A DNA stretch of 34,954 nucleotides, from NCBI GenBank assembly GCA_017410195.1, contig JAFQRF010000081.1, forward strand, positions 1 through 34,954, given 5' to 3'. The notes under the pieces were generated by a model. The model ran no database searches and was not told the DNA's origin. It saw nothing but the letters and a program-made list of their open reading frames with translations. Positions 10,576-18,082 of this stretch are shown piece after piece (within the stretch, counting starts at the first letter, position 1; every line of letters begins with the position of its first letter). Source of the DNA: Clostridia bacterium (GTDB taxonomy: Bacteria > Bacillota > Clostridia > Oscillospirales > Acutalibacteraceae). A program made the position numbers and the translations under genes.

Positions 10576-12321
10576 ATGTCAGTTTTGGTAAAACAGACAG
10601 TAAAAGAGCTTCGCACCGCAATTATGGAGGCAGCAGGCAGAGCCGTCGCAGACGGTGTTTTCCCCGAAGCTCCTCTCACCGATTTTATCATTGAAGTGCC
10701 TGCAAACAAGGATAACGGCGACTATTCGTCAAACTGCGCTATGGCGTGGGCAAGATGTCTCAAGAGCGCACCCCGCAAAATTGCAGAAACAATCGCAGAC
10801 CGCCTTGACCTTTCGGACACTTTCTTTGACAGATGCGAAATCGCAGGTCCCGGCTTCATGAATTTTTATCTTAAAGACAGCTTCAACGCCTGCATTATTC
10901 AGGATATACTCGAAAAAGGTGAAAATTACGGCCGCTCCGATTACGGTGAGGGAAAAAAGATAAATATTGAATTCGTTTCCGCAAACCCCACAGGTCCCAT
11001 GCACATGGGCAACGCAAGAGGCGGCGCACTCGGCGACTGCCTTGCATCGGTTATGGACTTTGCGGGCTACGACGTAAGCCGTGAATTCTACGTTAACGAT
11101 GCAGGCAATCAGATTGAAAAGTTCGGTCTTTCACTCGACATCAGATATCAGCAGCTCTATAAGGGCGCAGATGCTCCCGAGCTTCCCGAGGACAGCTATC
11201 ACGGCGAGGATATCATCACAAGAGCAAAGGAATTTGCCGAAATCCACGGCGATAAATATATCGATGCTCCCGAAGCTGAGCGCAGAAAGGCTCTTATCGA
11301 CTACGCTCTGCCCAAAAACATTGCTGCAATGAAGGAAAACCTCACAAAGTACCGCATCGAATACGATACATGGTTCCTTGAAAGCACTCTCCACAACGGC
11401 GGCGAGCTTGCCGAAACCCTCGAAATCATGAAGAGCAAAGGTCTTACATACGAAAAAGACGGCGCTCTCTGGTATAAAAACAAAGAAGTTCTCGGCGCAA
11501 GACTTGCAAAGGAAGGCAAGACTCCCGAGGAAATTGAAAAGCTTGAACTTAAAGATGAAGTTCTTATCAGAACAAACGGCAATCCCACCTATTTTGCCGC
11601 TGATATCGCATATCACCGCAACAAGCTTCAGATAAGAGGCTTTGACAGAGCAATCAACATCTGGGGCGCAGACCATCACGGTCACGTTGCGAGAATGAAG
11701 GGTGCGCTCGATGCAATCGGCTGCAACGGCGACGACCTTGACATCATTCTTATGCAGCTTGTGCGTCTTACAAGCAACGGCGAAGTCGTTCGTATGAGCA
11801 AGCGTTCGGGCAAGGCAATAACTCTTGTTGACCTTCTTGAAGAAATCCCCATTGATGCCGTCCGTTTCCTCTTTAACATGAGAGAACCCGGCTCACAGAT
11901 GGAATTCGACCTTGACCTTGCCGTTGAACAAAGCTCGCAAAACCCCGTTTACTACTGCCAGTATGCGCACGCAAGAATCTGCAGCATTCTCAAGAAGCTT
12001 GAGAGCGAAGGAAAACAGTCGAGAGAATGCACAATTCCCGAGCTTGTTCTCCTCTCCGCTCCCGAAGAAAAGGAGCTTATCAGACATCTTGCATCGCTCA
12101 CCGATGAAATCGTTATTTCCGCAAAGAATTACGACCCTGCAAAGATTACACGCTATGCCGTTGACCTCGCAACACTCTTCCACAAGTTCTATAACGCATG
12201 CCGTGTTAATTGTGAGGATGAGGCTCTTATGCAGGCAAGACTCAGCCTCTGCCTCTGCGTGAAGAACGTTCTTCGCAATATCCTCACAATGTTCAGCATC
12301 ACCGTTCCCGAGAGTATGTAA
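10576..12321 (+). CDS. argS: Arginyl-tRNA synthetase
   Basis: Charges tRNA-Arg; a class Ia synthetase that needs the tRNA for amino-acid activation. At 581 residues it is near the usual length. The N-terminal Add-1 domain covers roughly residues 1-110. The HIGH-like motif is HMGN in SANPTGPMHMGNARGG near residue 140, and the KMSKS-like loop is VRMSKRSGKA near 400. The DALR anticodon-binding domain fills the last 120 residues (QNPVYYCQYAHARI). The ATG is set by AGGAGG at the end of the upstream ywiB-like gene. No T-box leader was seen, so expression probably depends on the ywiB-like promoter. Repeat B2 begins 9 bp after its stop. Confidence 0.97.
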   Translation: MSVLVKQTVKELRTAIMEAAGRAVADGVFPEAPLTDFIIEVPANKDNGDYSSNCAMAWARCLKSAPRKIAETIADRLDLSDTFFDRCEIAGPGFMNFYLKDSFNACIIQDILEKGENYGRSDYGEGKKINIEFVSANPTGPMHMGNARGGALGDCLASVMDFAGYDVSREFYVNDAGNQIEKFGLSLDIRYQQLYKGADAPELPEDSYHGEDIITRAKEFAEIHGDKYIDAPEAERRKALIDYALPKNIAAMKENLTKYRIEYDTWFLESTLHNGGELAETLEIMKSKGLTYEKDGALWYKNKEVLGARLAKEGKTPEEIEKLELKDEVLIRTNGNPTYFAADIAYHRNKLQIRGFDRAINIWGADHHGHVARMKGALDAIGCNGDDLDIILMQLVRLTSNGEVVRMSKRSGKAITLVDLLEEIPIDAVRFLFNMREPGSQMEFDLDLAVEQSSQNPVYYCQYAHARICSILKKLESEGKQSRECTIPELVLLSAPEEKELIRHLASLTDEIVISAKNYDPAKITRYAVDLATLFHKFYNACRVNCEDEALMQARLSLCLCVKNVLRNILTMFSITVPESM

Positions 12322-12329
12322 ATCAATGA

Positions 12330-12523
12330 ATGCAAAGTGCAAAATGCAGAGTGCAGAATGAAGTGTCGCTTCGCTCCGATTCTATATTGCTCCGCAAAAA
12401 CTGAAGAATTATTATATAAGAACCTTTCGCACTTTTTGTGCTCGTGAACCTTGTTATTTTATAATAATCGGTCATAGGCGGAGCCTATCCTTCGTTCTGC
12501 GTTCTGCGCTCTGAACTCTGCAC
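12330..12523. repeat. Heptamer-array element, copy B2
   Basis: Occupies the gap between argS and the shikimate-kinase-like gene. The left arm (12330-12364) holds ATGCAAA, GTGCAGA and related 7-bp units in exact phase, followed by GTCGCTTCGCTCCG. The right arm (about 12490-12523), on the minus strand, is five RTGCAGA-type units followed by a GGCTCCGCC hairpin core. The interior holds a CGCACttttTGTGC-like stem and a TATAATAATCGG. It is the best preserved B-class copy with both arms. Confidence 0.8.
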
Positions 12524-12546
12524 TTGAAAATATAAGGTGCGTAAAA

Positions 12547-13038
12547 ATGAGAAACATCATCCTGATAGGCATGCCGGGTGCAGGCAAAAGCACAATCGGT
12601 GTTTTGCTTGCAAAATCCATGCTCATGGATTTTGCCGATACCGATCTTTCCATTCAAAAAAAATATTCCGTTGCCCTCTGCGAAATAATCAGAGAGTACG
12701 GAATAAATGAATTTCTTAAAATTGAAAACGATGTTATCCGCAAATGCGAATTTCATAATTGCGTTATCGCAACGGGCGGAAGTGCCGTTTACGGCGAAGA
12801 AGCAATGGAAAGCCTGAAATCAAGCGGAACTGCCGTTTATCTCAATGTTGAGCCTTCGGAGCTTGAAAAGCGCATTAATAACATCCACACGCGCGGAATT
12901 GCCATGAAGGACGGGACAACCATCGCCGAGCTTTATGCGGAGCGCGCGCCGCTCTATGAAAAATATGCGGATATAACCGTCAACTGCACAAATCTCACAC
13001 CCGAGCAATGCGTTGATGAAATAATGAAAAATATATAA
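12547..13038 (+). CDS. Shikimate-kinase-like P-loop kinase, substrate uncertain
   Basis: A 163-residue kinase with the shikimate kinase fold. Walker A is GMPGAGKST (8-16). The DTD motif (31-33) that holds Mg2+ and substrate is present, and so is the late Arg in YAERAPLYEKYAD (R133). However, the residue matching the shikimate-binding Arg of the FR..E motif is leucine (FLKIE, L57), the usual GGG loop reads GGS (77-79), and the lid RPLL motif is TRGIAM. An automatic label would be aroK, but these changes suggest another small substrate. No other aromatic-pathway gene is near. The start uses an AAGGTG site. It may be transcribed alone or from within repeat B2. Confidence 0.8.
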   Translation: MRNIILIGMPGAGKSTIGVLLAKSMLMDFADTDLSIQKKYSVALCEIIREYGINEFLKIENDVIRKCEFHNCVIATGGSAVYGEEAMESLKSSGTAVYLNVEPSELEKRINNIHTRGIAMKDGTTIAELYAERAPLYEKYADITVNCTNLTPEQCVDEIMKNI

Positions 13039-13064
13039 AAGTTTTTCCTGCCGAAACTGCCCAA

Positions 13065-13673
13065 TCAGAATTTGATTCCCTTTTCTGACATCGCCTTTTT
13101 GAGGATTTCAAGGTCACCGTGATAATAGCAATGACCGTCCATCCCCGCCTCTTTTGCGCCCTCGATGTTCACCGGTACATCATCGATGAAATAACACTCT
13201 TCGGGTTTTAGCGAGAATTTTTCAAAAAGAGCAAGGTAGATTTCCTTTTCGGGTTTAAGCAGCTTGTAATCGGCAGATATGAGATAGCCGTCAAAAAGCG
13301 AAAGAGCGGGTATTCCGTCAATTTGCTCGTAAAAATCGCCCGACGCATTTGAAAGAAGATATATTCCGTATCCGTTTTCTTTAAGACCCTTGATGAAGTC
13401 ATACATTTTTTCAAACGGCGGCATATAAGGATAGAAATTATGCACCATTTCACTCGCCTTCTCAAAGACGGCGGCAGGAATGGTGTTTTTCTTTTGCTCC
13501 ATAATTTCATCGGGGAAGATGATACCCCTGTCCTTATCCGCCCAGACGGGATTTCTGAAAATTTCTTTCAGCAGAATATCGGCAGTTTCTCTGTCAAAAA
13601 GAGAATGCAGCGTTTTTTCGGGGTTATAATCAATCAGCACCCCACCCATATCAAAAATAATGTTTTTAATCAT
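13065..13673 (-). CDS. HAD-superfamily phosphatase, subfamily IA
   Basis: A cytosolic hydrolase of 202 residues. Motif I is FDMGGVLID with nucleophile D8; the usual second Asp at +2 is glycine, as in the DxGxV group that includes the YihX-type sugar-phosphate phosphatases. Motif II is LLSNAS, motif III the lysine in LLKPEKEIY, and motif IV CYFIDDVPVNIEGA. A helical cap lies between residues about 15 and 90. The substrate is unknown. It converges with the kinase-like gene, with only 26 bp between them. A CGGAG site precedes the ATG, and a promoter is proposed upstream. Confidence 0.9.
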   Translation of the reverse strand: MIKNIIFDMGGVLIDYNPEKTLHSLFDRETADILLKEIFRNPVWADKDRGIIFPDEIMEQKKNTIPAAVFEKASEMVHNFYPYMPPFEKMYDFIKGLKENGYGIYLLSNASGDFYEQIDGIPALSLFDGYLISADYKLLKPEKEIYLALFEKFSLKPEECYFIDDVPVNIEGAKEAGMDGHCYYHGDLEILKKAMSEKGIKF

Positions 13674-13704
13674 AGCAAAAACTCCGTTAATTTAAGATGT
13701 TATT

Positions 13705-13733
13705 ATATTATCACGCAGTCTGATTATCGTCAA
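13705..13733 (-). promoter_or_regulatory. Candidate sigma-A promoter of the HAD gene
   Basis: On the minus strand, TTGACG (13733-13728), 17 bp, then TAATAT (13710-13705), about 30 bp before the start codon. Confidence 0.55.
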
Positions 13734-13874
13734 GGAACAATAATAAACGAAAAAAATCAAATTATTTTATTTTTGCTGCAACAATTTCCGAAAATTTGCA
13801 CACTAATATAACAAAGGGACAAAATCATTTTGAAATGTTAAAACAAAATCTCGTATAAAACGGAGAAGGCAAAA

Positions 13875-13958
13875 ATGGGATCATTTATAATCGTTTACGC
13901 AATTTTTGCGGTAGCCGCACTGTCAGTTGCTACTGTCTGTGCAGCAAAACTTATTTGA
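13875..13958 (+). CDS. Mini-protein A, 27-residue hydrophobic peptide
   Basis: Too short for standard gene calling. It begins MGSFIIVYAIF and ends with ALSVATVCAAKLI, enough for one membrane helix with a lysine near the end. A GGAGAAGG ribosome binding site lies 6 nt before the ATG. The second mini-protein (13982) shares the C-terminal pattern ALSVA..C.AK.I, so the two look like a tandem duplication kept under selection for the peptide. A TATAAA at 13854 with TTGAAA 18 bp upstream could be a promoter but would leave almost no leader. Function unknown; a small membrane protein, toxin-like peptide or signal peptide are all possible. Confidence 0.6.
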   Translation: MGSFIIVYAIFAVAALSVATVCAAKLI

Positions 13959-13981
13959 TTATCAAAACGGAGGGACATAAC

Positions 13982-14071
13982 ATGACAGCACTGATTATTA
14001 CCGGCGCTTTTTTTGCAACAACAACAGCTTTATCCGTAGCGGCAATCTGCACGGCAAAGCCGATTGAGTAA
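13982..14071 (+). CDS. Mini-protein B, 29-residue paralogue of mini-protein A
   Basis: Starts 23 bp after mini-protein A with its own GGAGGG ribosome binding site 8 nt before the ATG. It begins MTALIITGAFF and ends ALSVAAICTAKPIE. Nine of 13 C-terminal positions match mini-protein A, while the N-terminal halves and the DNA differ more. One hydrophobic helix is likely. A strong GC stem-loop follows at 14099, so A and B form a compact transcription unit between divergent and convergent neighbours. No known family was recognised. Confidence 0.6.
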   Translation: MTALIITGAFFATTTALSVAAICTAKPIE

Positions 14072-14098
14072 TTTATAACCGTATATAGCAAAGACAAA

Positions 14099-14134
14099 TC
14101 CCCCGGTTTTTCGGTAAATCGAAAAGCCGGGGGA
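14099..14134. terminator. Terminator between mini-proteins and secreted hydrolase
   Basis: TCCCCCGG and CCGGGGGA, extended inward by GUUUUUCG/CGAAAAGC pairs, form a roughly 15-bp stem with a short loop. T-runs are weak on both sides (AAAGTTTT on plus). It lies between convergent units and may serve both. Confidence 0.75.
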
Positions 14135-14145
14135 TAAAGTTTTAA

Positions 14146-15990
14146 TTAAAGAATATCGTTAAGCGGAGCGAAGATATATTCGTTGAGAAGTGTGAAGAAG
14201 CCCTTTGCAATAAGATTTACCGTAATTGCAGGCATCTCGATGAAGCCGTTGGTGCCGTAAATTTCATAAAGCCAAAGGCTGAGCTTTTCAAAGAAATCCG
14301 AGGGTTCTTCCTCTTCTTCGGCAGTATAAACGCCTGCTTTGACAAGAGCCGCATTGAGTCTTGCTTCGATTTCTTCTTCCTGACCTGCATAGCAAACCGT
14401 TCCGTTAACGAAAGCTTCCGCTTCCGCAAGAGCAGCTTCGAACTCTGCAGCATCCGCTGCGGAAAGCGCTGATGTATCAGCTTCCTTGGCAGCGGGAATA
14501 AGAGTATTCCTGATATGTCTGGGATCTCTTGCGCCATTGAACTGAGGATAATCGGGTGATGAATAAACATCCTTGATATCATCAGTCGCAAGGAGCGTTG
14601 TTGCAAGAGAGATTATGATATCGTTTCTTGCAGTCTTTTCGTGATTCTGACCGTCAAAATAGAAGGTAGTATCCGGAAGAAGACCTGTTGAGGCATCAAC
14701 AACTCTGTCGGGCGAAATGTGGTTATGCTCGGGATTTGAGCAATTTGTATTCGCCTGAACATAGTCCTCGGGAAGAGCTTCGCCGACCTTTGCGCTCTTA
14801 ACACCCATTGATGTTGAATCAAGGTGAATAACGCCGTCTGCATTATCGCCGTTCCATGTGTTACCGATGCAGTAAAGAGGTACATCGTAATCAACGATGT
14901 TGAAAACCTGAACGCCCTTGTCGATAAGAGTCTGAATATTCTTATCGGAATTGAGCTGTGCATGATAGTACATCTCGGTCTGACGCTTGATTTCAGCCTT
15001 TGAGGGGTCTGAGAGAAGCTCCTTTGCAAGCTTGGGATAATATGCCGAAGGACTGAGCGCCCAAAGGCTTGTAATATTAACAGCAACGTCATCGACAAGA
15101 GTATCAACCGCAGCGTTAAGAGCCTTGAGAAGCACTTCATCAGGGATGATTCTTGCGATAACCTCAATCATTCTTGCTTCGTCCTCATCCATGAGAGTTT
15201 CAAGGAAGCCGTTGAAGAGGAAATCCTTATCAAGGAAGGTAAGATCCTTTGCAAGAAGGTCACCGACGATTGTTGAACCGTCAAGAGCGGGAACGATATA
15301 AACAACCTTGTTGAGGTCGTCCATAACGTCGGGATGATATTCAAGAAGTCCGTTTGCAATTGAACCGCCCATGCTGATGGGAACGATATTGACCTTCTCA
15401 TGACCCGTATCCTTCTTGACCATCTGAATGAAATCGTAAAGCTCGTTTACGGCATCAAGATGATTGCCGAAGGAATTATAGGTGAAGAAATAAAGATGGT
15501 CCTCGCCTGCCTGCTCGGCATATGCCTGAAGAGGAACGGCATCATAAATCTGCTCTTTTTCGTATTCGCTGCACTCTGCAACGGAATAAGGATACTTTTC
15601 AACCTCGATATTGCCCGTGTTTTTGCCGTTGTCATCACACATGTTAACGGCAAAGCTGTCAAGAATAACATCAGAAAGAGCTGCCGAAAGACCTGCATCA
15701 CTCTGCGTGAGAAGAGTGAGAAGAATGGGGAAAAGCGCTCTTTTGATAATGTATCCGATATCGAAGATTGCGGGGAAACAGCTCATTCTTTCGCCATCGT
15801 CATCAAGAAGATAGTCGCCGTTTTCATCGAGCGCCCATACATTTGACTGACCGATACCGGGAACAACGATTGCCGGACATATATCGCAGTTTCCGCCGCA
15901 TTCCGTTTTAACCGCAGCAGCCGAAGCACCTACGGTCAGAACGGAGAAAACCATGGTGAGAGCAAGAATAACAGAAATAATCTTTTTCAT
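14146..15990 (-). CDS. Secreted alpha/beta-hydrolase (lipase-like), paralogue 2
   Basis: An exported protein of 614 residues with a signal peptide (1 to about 25, ending GASAA). The mature start has a CGGNCDIC cysteine motif, then the first hydrolase strand and oxyanion region IVVPGIGQSN (41-50). The nucleophile elbow is VPISMGGS with S206; proline and isoleucine replace the usual G-x before Ser. A candidate catalytic histidine lies in NHISPDRVVDASTG, in the last third. Residues about 520-560 form a helical FIVAR-like hairpin, and the C-terminus is hydrophobic. It shares layout and many blocks with the gene 21 bp upstream, so the two are tandem duplicates in one operon. Substrate unknown; lipid or ester hydrolysis is an inference. 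Confidence 0.82.
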   Translation of the reverse strand: MKKIISVILALTMVFSVLTVGASAAAVKTECGGNCDICPAIVVPGIGQSNVWALDENGDYLLDDDGERMSCFPAIFDIGYIIKRALFPILLTLLTQSDAGLSAALSDVILDSFAVNMCDDNGKNTGNIEVEKYPYSVAECSEYEKEQIYDAVPLQAYAEQAGEDHLYFFTYNSFGNHLDAVNELYDFIQMVKKDTGHEKVNIVPISMGGSIANGLLEYHPDVMDDLNKVVYIVPALDGSTIVGDLLAKDLTFLDKDFLFNGFLETLMDEDEARMIEVIARIIPDEVLLKALNAAVDTLVDDVAVNITSLWALSPSAYYPKLAKELLSDPSKAEIKRQTEMYYHAQLNSDKNIQTLIDKGVQVFNIVDYDVPLYCIGNTWNGDNADGVIHLDSTSMGVKSAKVGEALPEDYVQANTNCSNPEHNHISPDRVVDASTGLLPDTTFYFDGQNHEKTARNDIIISLATTLLATDDIKDVYSSPDYPQFNGARDPRHIRNTLIPAAKEADTSALSAADAAEFEAALAEAEAFVNGTVCYAGQEEEIEARLNAALVKAGVYTAEEEEEPSDFFEKLSLWLYEIYGTNGFIEMPAITVNLIAKGFFTLLNEYIFAPLNDIL

Positions 15991-16011
15991 TGATATTCAA
16001 CCCCCGTCTGA

Positions 16012-17865
16012 TTATTTAAAAAGCTTTGTAATGGGTGAGAAAACCCAGTCGATAAGGTTGCCGCCGCCAAGCCAATCAACAAGGAACTTGCTTGCGCCTT
16101 CCATTGTTTCATCAAGGAAAACATCGAACTTTGAGGGTTCCTCGTCATATGTATAAAGATCATACTTTGCAAGGATAGCGTTGAGTCTGTCCTCTGCAGC
16201 CTTAACCTTTTCTGCATCGGCAACAGTAGCATTGATAACCTCTTCGCCCTGCTTGATTGCAGCTTCAAGCTCAGCCTTATCCTCTGCGGGAAGAGTGATT
16301 TCGCCTGCTGCATCCTGCTCGAGAAGCTTCTTTGCATCGGGAATTCTCCAGCGGCGGATATATTTTGTTGTGCAGCTGTAGTTGAACTGAGGATATTTAT
16401 CAGGCTTATCGTTAACATCCTTAACATCGCCTACAAGGATAGCCTTGACAAGGTTGAGAACAACGTCATTGTTGCCCACTTCGTGATGCTGGTCAAGGAA
16501 AATCCATGTATTTTCGGGAAGAATCGATGTTGAAACGTCAACCTTATTGTCGGGAGAAATGTGGTTGTGGTCTTTGCAATATGTGTTCTTTTTGTAGTCG
16601 ATATCGTCAAGGGTCTTGCCTGCAGGTGCGCCTGTTGCGCCGAGAGTTGTTGAAGAAAGATTGATGATACCGTCTGTGTTATAGTCGTGAGCGGATGCAA
16701 CGATGCCGAAGAAGGTGTAATCCTGCTCGCCGAAGGAAAGGTTTGCGCCTGCAACGGAGTTAACCTTAACGCCGTCTGCAACAGCATCAAGAATGTTATC
16801 CTTGAGGTTAAGTCTTGCCTGCTGGAAACGGTCTGTCTTTTCCTTAAGCTTTGCCTTTTCGGGTGCATTGTTGAGATATTTCTCTGCAAGTGCATCATAT
16901 CTGTATGAAGGAACCATCGCCCAAATCTGGGGACAGTTAATCATCATTGAATCAAGAACGCCGCTGATTGCGCCTCTGAGAATAGCTTCGACACCTGCGC
17001 GGGGAATAATGTGAAGCACGCAGTTGATAAGATAACCGAGAGTTGCATCATCGCCGAGAATGGGAGGAATAAACTCGTGATAGAGGAATTCATCCTCGAG
17101 GTTCCACTCTCTTGCAAGCATATCGGCAACGATATCCGTACCGTCAAGGCAGGCAACTGCATTAACGATTTCGTCAACCTTTTCGTGGCCGTATTCGTCA
17201 AGATAAGCGGTGAGAATTGTACCGCCGAGAGAAACGGGAAGAAGAGTAACCTTATCGTGACCGGTCTGCTCCTTAACCATGTCGATATATTCGTCAAGTT
17301 CTTTAGCCGACTGCATAGGGTCGCCTACAAGGTTGAATGTGAACATATAGATATGGTCGCCGCCGATTTCCTTTTCGATTGCCTGAAGAGGAATCATGGT
17401 GTAAAGCCAATCCTTATCGTCTTCGGTCATTTCGGAAATGGGGTGATTCCATCTCTTGGTCTGAAGATTGTTGATGTGGTTACCGTCATTGTCGCACTTC
17501 TGAACCCAGAAAGCAGCGCTTGCAGCGTCGTAAGCAGCATCTTCAAGACCGATGGGAATCTGAAGAGTGAGGGTTGTGAGAAGGCTCAGAATGAGCTTGG
17601 GAAGTGTACCCCAGAGCTTGCTCAGCTCAAGGATAAGAAGGGTGCCGCCGACTTCGTTGCCGTCAGCATCAAGATAGGGTGTGTTATCTTCATTGTAAAG
17701 ATATGTGGGTGAATGGTTGATACCGGGGAGAATAACGACGGGCGATCTGCCGCAATTTCCGCCGCATTCGGTTTTTGTTGCTGCTGATGCACCTACCGCA
17801 CCGACAGATACAAGCATTGCAGCGCACAGAATAAGAGAAATCGCTCTTTTGATTCTGTTTTTCAT
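16012..17865 (-). CDS. Secreted alpha/beta-hydrolase (lipase-like), paralogue 1
   Basis: A 617-residue exported protein, first in the pair. The signal peptide (1 to about 29) ends VGASAA. The mature start TKTECGGNCGRSPVVILPGIN closely matches the second copy. The nucleophile elbow is LLPVSLGGT with S212; HNHISPDNKVDVSTSILP carries the candidate histidine. The C-terminal region again has a helical segment (LPAEDKAELEAAIKQGEEV) and ends with a hydrophobic stretch. An AAGGAG site lies 13 nt before the ATG, rather far. The copies differ most in the cap region (about 220-400), which would suit different substrates. GPI-deacylase, LCAT or PHB-depolymerase-like activity cannot be told apart by eye. 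Confidence 0.82.
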   Translation of the reverse strand: MKNRIKRAISLILCAAMLVSVGAVGASAATKTECGGNCGRSPVVILPGINHSPTYLYNEDNTPYLDADGNEVGGTLLILELSKLWGTLPKLILSLLTTLTLQIPIGLEDAAYDAASAAFWVQKCDNDGNHINNLQTKRWNHPISEMTEDDKDWLYTMIPLQAIEKEIGGDHIYMFTFNLVGDPMQSAKELDEYIDMVKEQTGHDKVTLLPVSLGGTILTAYLDEYGHEKVDEIVNAVACLDGTDIVADMLAREWNLEDEFLYHEFIPPILGDDATLGYLINCVLHIIPRAGVEAILRGAISGVLDSMMINCPQIWAMVPSYRYDALAEKYLNNAPEKAKLKEKTDRFQQARLNLKDNILDAVADGVKVNSVAGANLSFGEQDYTFFGIVASAHDYNTDGIINLSSTTLGATGAPAGKTLDDIDYKKNTYCKDHNHISPDNKVDVSTSILPENTWIFLDQHHEVGNNDVVLNLVKAILVGDVKDVNDKPDKYPQFNYSCTTKYIRRWRIPDAKKLLEQDAAGEITLPAEDKAELEAAIKQGEEVINATVADAEKVKAAEDRLNAILAKYDLYTYDEEPSKFDVFLDETMEGASKFLVDWLGGGNLIDWVFSPITKLFK

Positions 17866-17883
17866 TTTTAAAACACTCTCCTT

Positions 17884-17900
17884 TTTGACTAAACGTCAAA
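17884..17900. promoter_or_regulatory. Inverted repeat in the hydrolase-pair leader
   Basis: TTTGAC, 5 bp, GTCAAA: perfect 6-bp arms between the promoter and the ribosome binding site of the hydrolase pair. This is the place for an operator, though the size is near what chance gives in AT-rich DNA. Confidence 0.35.
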
Positions 17901-17907
17901 TTTACAC

Positions 17908-17942
17908 TTTATATTATCATATAATTTATATAATTTCAACAG
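17908..17942 (-). promoter_or_regulatory. Candidate promoter of the secreted hydrolase pair
   Basis: On the minus strand, TTGAAA near 17942, about 17 bp, then TAATAT near 17914, about 50 bp upstream of the start codon. The area is very AT-rich, so the exact boxes are uncertain. Confidence 0.5.
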
Positions 17943-18019
17943 TTTATTAATATATTTTGTAACATTTGTTAATCATTGTCGGTATCTTTAAAGGTTGAAT
18001 CAAAATTATTTATTCATTC

Positions 18020-18048
18020 TTGACTCAAATCGGAATAAATTGTATTAT
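18020..18048 (+). promoter_or_regulatory. Sigma-A promoter of mfd
   Basis: TTGACT (18020-18025), 17 bp, TATTAT (18043-18048). It rules out the far-upstream in-frame TTG at 18020 as the mfd start, because that codon is the -35 box itself. Confidence 0.75.
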
Positions 18049-18082
18049 AATTAATATAAATTCATTTACGAAAGAATTCTCT

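Noticed and set aside
18020-18082. Upstream in-frame TTG as the mfd start, adding 21 residues
   Set aside because: The TTG is the first base triplet of a TTGACT -35 box with a TATTAT 17 bp downstream, so it would not be on the mRNA; the added residues do not look like mfd.
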